NCBI GenBank assembly: GCA_964437515.1
Contig: CAYTHB010000002.1
Span: forward strand, 1-64,000
Reading direction: 5' to 3'
DNA: 64,000 nt
DNA from: Sterolibacterium sp964437515
GTDB lineage: Bacteria > Pseudomonadota > Gammaproteobacteria > Burkholderiales > Rhodocyclaceae
The notes below the pieces were generated by a model. It made no database searches, was not told the origin of the DNA, and saw only the letters and a list, made by a program, of their open reading frames with translations. Of this stretch, positions 61,835 to 64,000 are shown piece by piece. The position numbers were made by a program, and so were the translations under genes. How positions within the stretch are numbered: position 1 is the stretch's first letter; each line of letters opens with the position of its first letter.

Positions 61835-64000
61835 TCATTTCGCTTGGGTTTCCACCATTTGCAAAGGCTCGTTGACGATGACTGGTGCCGGACGAGGTTT
61901 GCGACCGAGTTTGGGCGCTTCATGCGCCGACATATAAGCCGGTGCACCGTTGTTGCTGGTTTCAATCAGCACCAGTCCGGCCTGTTCGAGCGTGGCGTCC
62001 AAATTGACGGAAGGGGGTACGATAGCCGCCGCAGACGGGACATGGATGGGATCGGCGGGGGTCAGCAAGGGCGTCACATCAGGGACTGGCTCGACTGCCG
62101 TTTCGGAGGCAGCCACAGTCACCGCCACCGCAGGTGTTGCCGCTGCAGGAGCAGACGCGACAGCAGAACTCTGCGCAACTTCGCTGGGTGCTGGCACATC
62201 ATTTGGCACGGGTGTTGAGATCGTCGCTGGGGTGTCGATGGCAGCATTGACCTGTGCCGCTTCAGTGGAGGCAGGTGTCGCCTCTGCTGGGGGGGGCGAT
62301 ATGGCTGACACGGCGAATGGCTCAACGGTGGATGCTGCCGTGGTGATGGGAGCGAGAGTTTCAACAGCAATATCGGCGACAGCATGTGGGGCTGGCGAAG
62401 ATGTCGTGGTTGCATCGGCGGCAGCAGTTTCCGAGGAAGCCTGCGGTGTATTGGTTTCGTCATTGCGCGATTTTTCGTTACGACCACCGCGACGACCCCG
62501 ACGACGTCCGCCTTCACGCGCTGTTTGCGTGCTGTTTTCTTCAGCGGTACTCACGGTCGTGTTGTTATCGACGGTTGAGGCGGACGAGGCTGTTTCTTGG
62601 GTTTCGCTCGTTGTTGCCTGTTTTGCGGCACGCGGTTGTCGAGGTTCGCCACGGTTGCGTGACTGTTTGGCCTGAGCTTCGGGCTTATCCGATGAAGCGG
62701 TTGCTGGTGTCGATGCATCAACTGCTGCATTCGCTTCGTTGTTGCGCGGTGCGCGAGGTTCACGTTGCTCACGCTGCTCACGATTTTCACGAGAACCGCT
62801 TTGTCCATTTTGGCCATTTTGACTATTTTCGCTGCGTGCCTGGCGGTTGCGCCCGTTACGACGGCCTTCATTACGATCGTCGCGACCGCCTCTTTCGCCA
62901 CGTTCGCGGCGCTCGTTACGATTGCGTCCCGAGCGAGCGGATTCAGCGGCAGGGGGCGGCGGGGCAATGACGGGTTCAGTCGGTTTCGAGCCGGTAAACC
63001 AGGAGATGACGCGTGCAAACAAGCCCATGCTGGCTGCAGGTGCTGTGGCTGCTGCTGCGACGGATTCAGTTCGCGATTCGACGATGGGCGCAGGCTGGCT
63101 GGGTGTGATGCCCTTGACAGCAGCTTCAGGGGCTGCGGGGCGGCCTTCTGTTTGGGCGGAAGGCGGTGTATAGGCTTCCTCAGTGGGGTTTTCGACCATC
63201 TTGTAGCTGGGCAGGGCGGTGTCTTCCTGATTGAGCTGGTCATGGCGCAGACGCACGATGCTGTGCTGCGGTGTTTCCATGTGGATATTGGGAATCAGCA
63301 CCAGATTGACGTGGTGGCGAATCTCAATTTTGGCAATATCCGTGCGCTTTTCGTTGAGCAGGAAGGTCGCTACGTCCACCGGCATCTGGCAGTGCAGCGC
63401 GCCGGTGTTTTCTTTCATGGCTTCTTCTTCAAGGATGCGCAGGATGTGCAGTGCCGAAGATTCGGTCGAGCGCGTATGACCGGTGCCGTTACAGCGTGGG
63501 CAGGGAATGTAGCTGGTTTCTGCCAGCGTGGGGCGCAGGCGTTGACGCGACAGTTCCAGCAAACCGAAACGGCTGATCTTGCCGGTTTGTACGCGTGCGC
63601 GGTCAAAGCGCAGAGCATCGCGCAGACGGTTTTCGACTTCACGCTGGTTGCGTGTGCTTTCCATGTCGATGAAGTCGATGACGATCAGGCCACCCAGGTC
63701 GCGTAGGCGTAGCTGGCGAGCGATTTCATCGGCGGCTTCACAGTTGGTCTTGAAGGCGGTTTCTTCGATGTCTGCACCCTTGGTGGCGCGACCGGAGTTT
63801 ACGTCAACCGAGACCAGGGCTTCGGTATGGTCGATGACGATGGCGCCGCCGGAAGGCAAATTCACTTGGCGGGAGTAAGCGGATTCGATCTGGTGTTCGA
63901 TCTGGAAACGTGAAAACAGTGGCACGTCATCCTGATAGCGTTTGACACGGGCGACGTTGGTCGGCATGACATGCGACATGAACTGCTGTGCCTGCTCGAA
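61835..64000 (-). CDS. rne: Ribonuclease E (5' part beyond window)
   Basis: RNase E is the essential endonuclease and degradosome scaffold. The visible 721 residues start inside the catalytic half. They include V-D-V-N-S-G-R-A-T-K-G and I-V-I-D-F-I-D-M (the two catalytic Asp regions) and the zinc-link C-P-R-C-N-G-T-G-H that joins dimers. After about residue 260 of the visible part, a low-complexity scaffold follows, first Arg/Glu/Gly/Asn-rich, then Ala/Pro/Val/Thr-rich. It ends in a short conserved-looking tail (A-P-K-L-G-R-K-P-R-P). The N-terminal S1 and RNase H-like parts lie beyond the window. rhlE elsewhere in the window could be a functional partner. Confidence 0.95.
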   Translation of the reverse strand, partial: FEQAQQFMSHVMPTNVARVKRYQDDVPLFSRFQIEHQIESAYSRQVNLPSGGAIVIDHTEALVSVDVNSGRATKGADIEETAFKTNCEAADEIARQLRLRDLGGLIVIDFIDMESTRNQREVENRLRDALRFDRARVQTGKISRFGLLELSRQRLRPTLAETSYIPCPRCNGTGHTRSTESSALHILRILEEEAMKENTGALHCQMPVDVATFLLNEKRTDIAKIEIRHHVNLVLIPNIHMETPQHSIVRLRHDQLNQEDTALPSYKMVENPTEEAYTPPSAQTEGRPAAPEAAVKGITPSQPAPIVESRTESVAAAATAPAASMGLFARVISWFTGSKPTEPVIAPPPPAAESARSGRNRNERRERGERGGRDDRNEGRRNGRNRQARSENSQNGQNGQSGSRENREQREQREPRAPRNNEANAAVDASTPATASSDKPEAQAKQSRNRGEPRQPRAAKQATTSETQETASSASTVDNNTTVSTAEENSTQTAREGGRRRGRRGGRNEKSRNDETNTPQASSETAAADATTTSSPAPHAVADIAVETLAPITTAASTVEPFAVSAISPPPAEATPASTEAAQVNAAIDTPATISTPVPNDVPAPSEVAQSSAVASAPAAATPAVAVTVAASETAVEPVPDVTPLLTPADPIHVPSAAAIVPPSVNLDATLEQAGLVLIETSNNGAPAYMSAHEAPKLGRKPRPAPVIVNEPLQMVETQAK

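Noticed and set aside
61771..61965. Longer N-terminus for the DUF1275 protein
   Set aside because: It overlaps the 3' end of rne on the same strand and does not resemble the family start.

Overview
The window is a chromosomal segment of a Gram-negative bacterium, most likely a betaproteobacterium. That reading rests on the family flavour and grouping of the genes: PilC, BamD next to RluD and PgeF, a complete leucine/isovalerate (liu) operon ending in acetoacetyl-CoA synthetase, RecJ preceded by an RPFE-type conserved protein, LolCD followed by ComEC, a long RhlE, and RNase E. No rRNA or plasmid/phage backbone is visible. Three tRNAs (Glu-TTC, Asp-GTC, Ser-GGA) are present. The taxonomic call is inference from protein character only.

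Layout. 1-8058: core genes (pilC and a small upstream partner, a membrane-anchored lipase-like protein, an SDR, an MDR oxidoreductase, bamD, rluD-pgeF, a ZIP metal transporter). 8120-8460: tRNA-Glu and tRNA-Asp with a promoter and a terminator. 8641-17604: a dense, tightly overlapped defence island immediately behind tRNA-Asp. It holds a possible leader peptide, a motif-I-only methylase-like protein, a KilA-N protein, a DUF1016 PDDEXK nuclease, an Eco57I-like N6-methyltransferase, a small winged-helix protein, and a T5orf172/GIY-YIG nuclease fused to a DEAD-like helicase. An AbiEi/AbiEii toxin-antitoxin pair follows, then a small superinfection-immunity-like membrane protein. 18057-20474: a Rieske oxygenase, an EamA exporter and a SpoIIAA-like protein. 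20614-29245: liuABCDE plus aacS, which take isovaleryl-CoA to acetoacetate and acetoacetyl-CoA. 29255-34592: an HDOD/EAL-like protein, an ICMT-like methyltransferase, Rnk, and a LysR regulator divergent from an Old Yellow Enzyme. 34994-41166: an RND efflux pair and a large polytopic membrane protein. 41155-44126: cobUTCS (cobalamin nucleotide-loop assembly). 44205-50218: tRNA-Ser, ispD-ispF, dinB, rhlE, ychJ, rlmJ. 50661-56435: an arginase/ornithine aminotransferase fusion, Fic, recJ and its partner. 56461-64000: lolC-lolD-comEC, a DUF1275 membrane protein and the 3' part of rne.

The most unusual signals are these. (1) A family of interspersed repeats, five copies all in the same orientation (1-53, 32036-32267, 34772-34925, 50238-50462, 60871-61025), has a fixed 49-bp terminal module closed by a 10-bp inverted repeat. 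It also has a GC hairpin, a G-quadruplex-like run and an optional 70-bp two-hairpin insert. Its right-hand module supplies the stop codon of three neighbouring genes. (2) In the defence island a 34-bp near-identical direct repeat flanks the winged-helix gene and creates a 21-residue mini-ORF that duplicates the N-terminus of the helicase. A second short coupled ORF sits at the operon head. (3) A single polypeptide joins arginase to ornithine aminotransferase. (4) Three proteins keep their fold motifs but have lost a catalytic residue by one base change: the lipase-like protein (Ser to Gly), DinB (first Asp to Asn) and Fic (His to Arg).

All calls come from reading the sequence and recalled family motifs; no database search or folding calculation was run.
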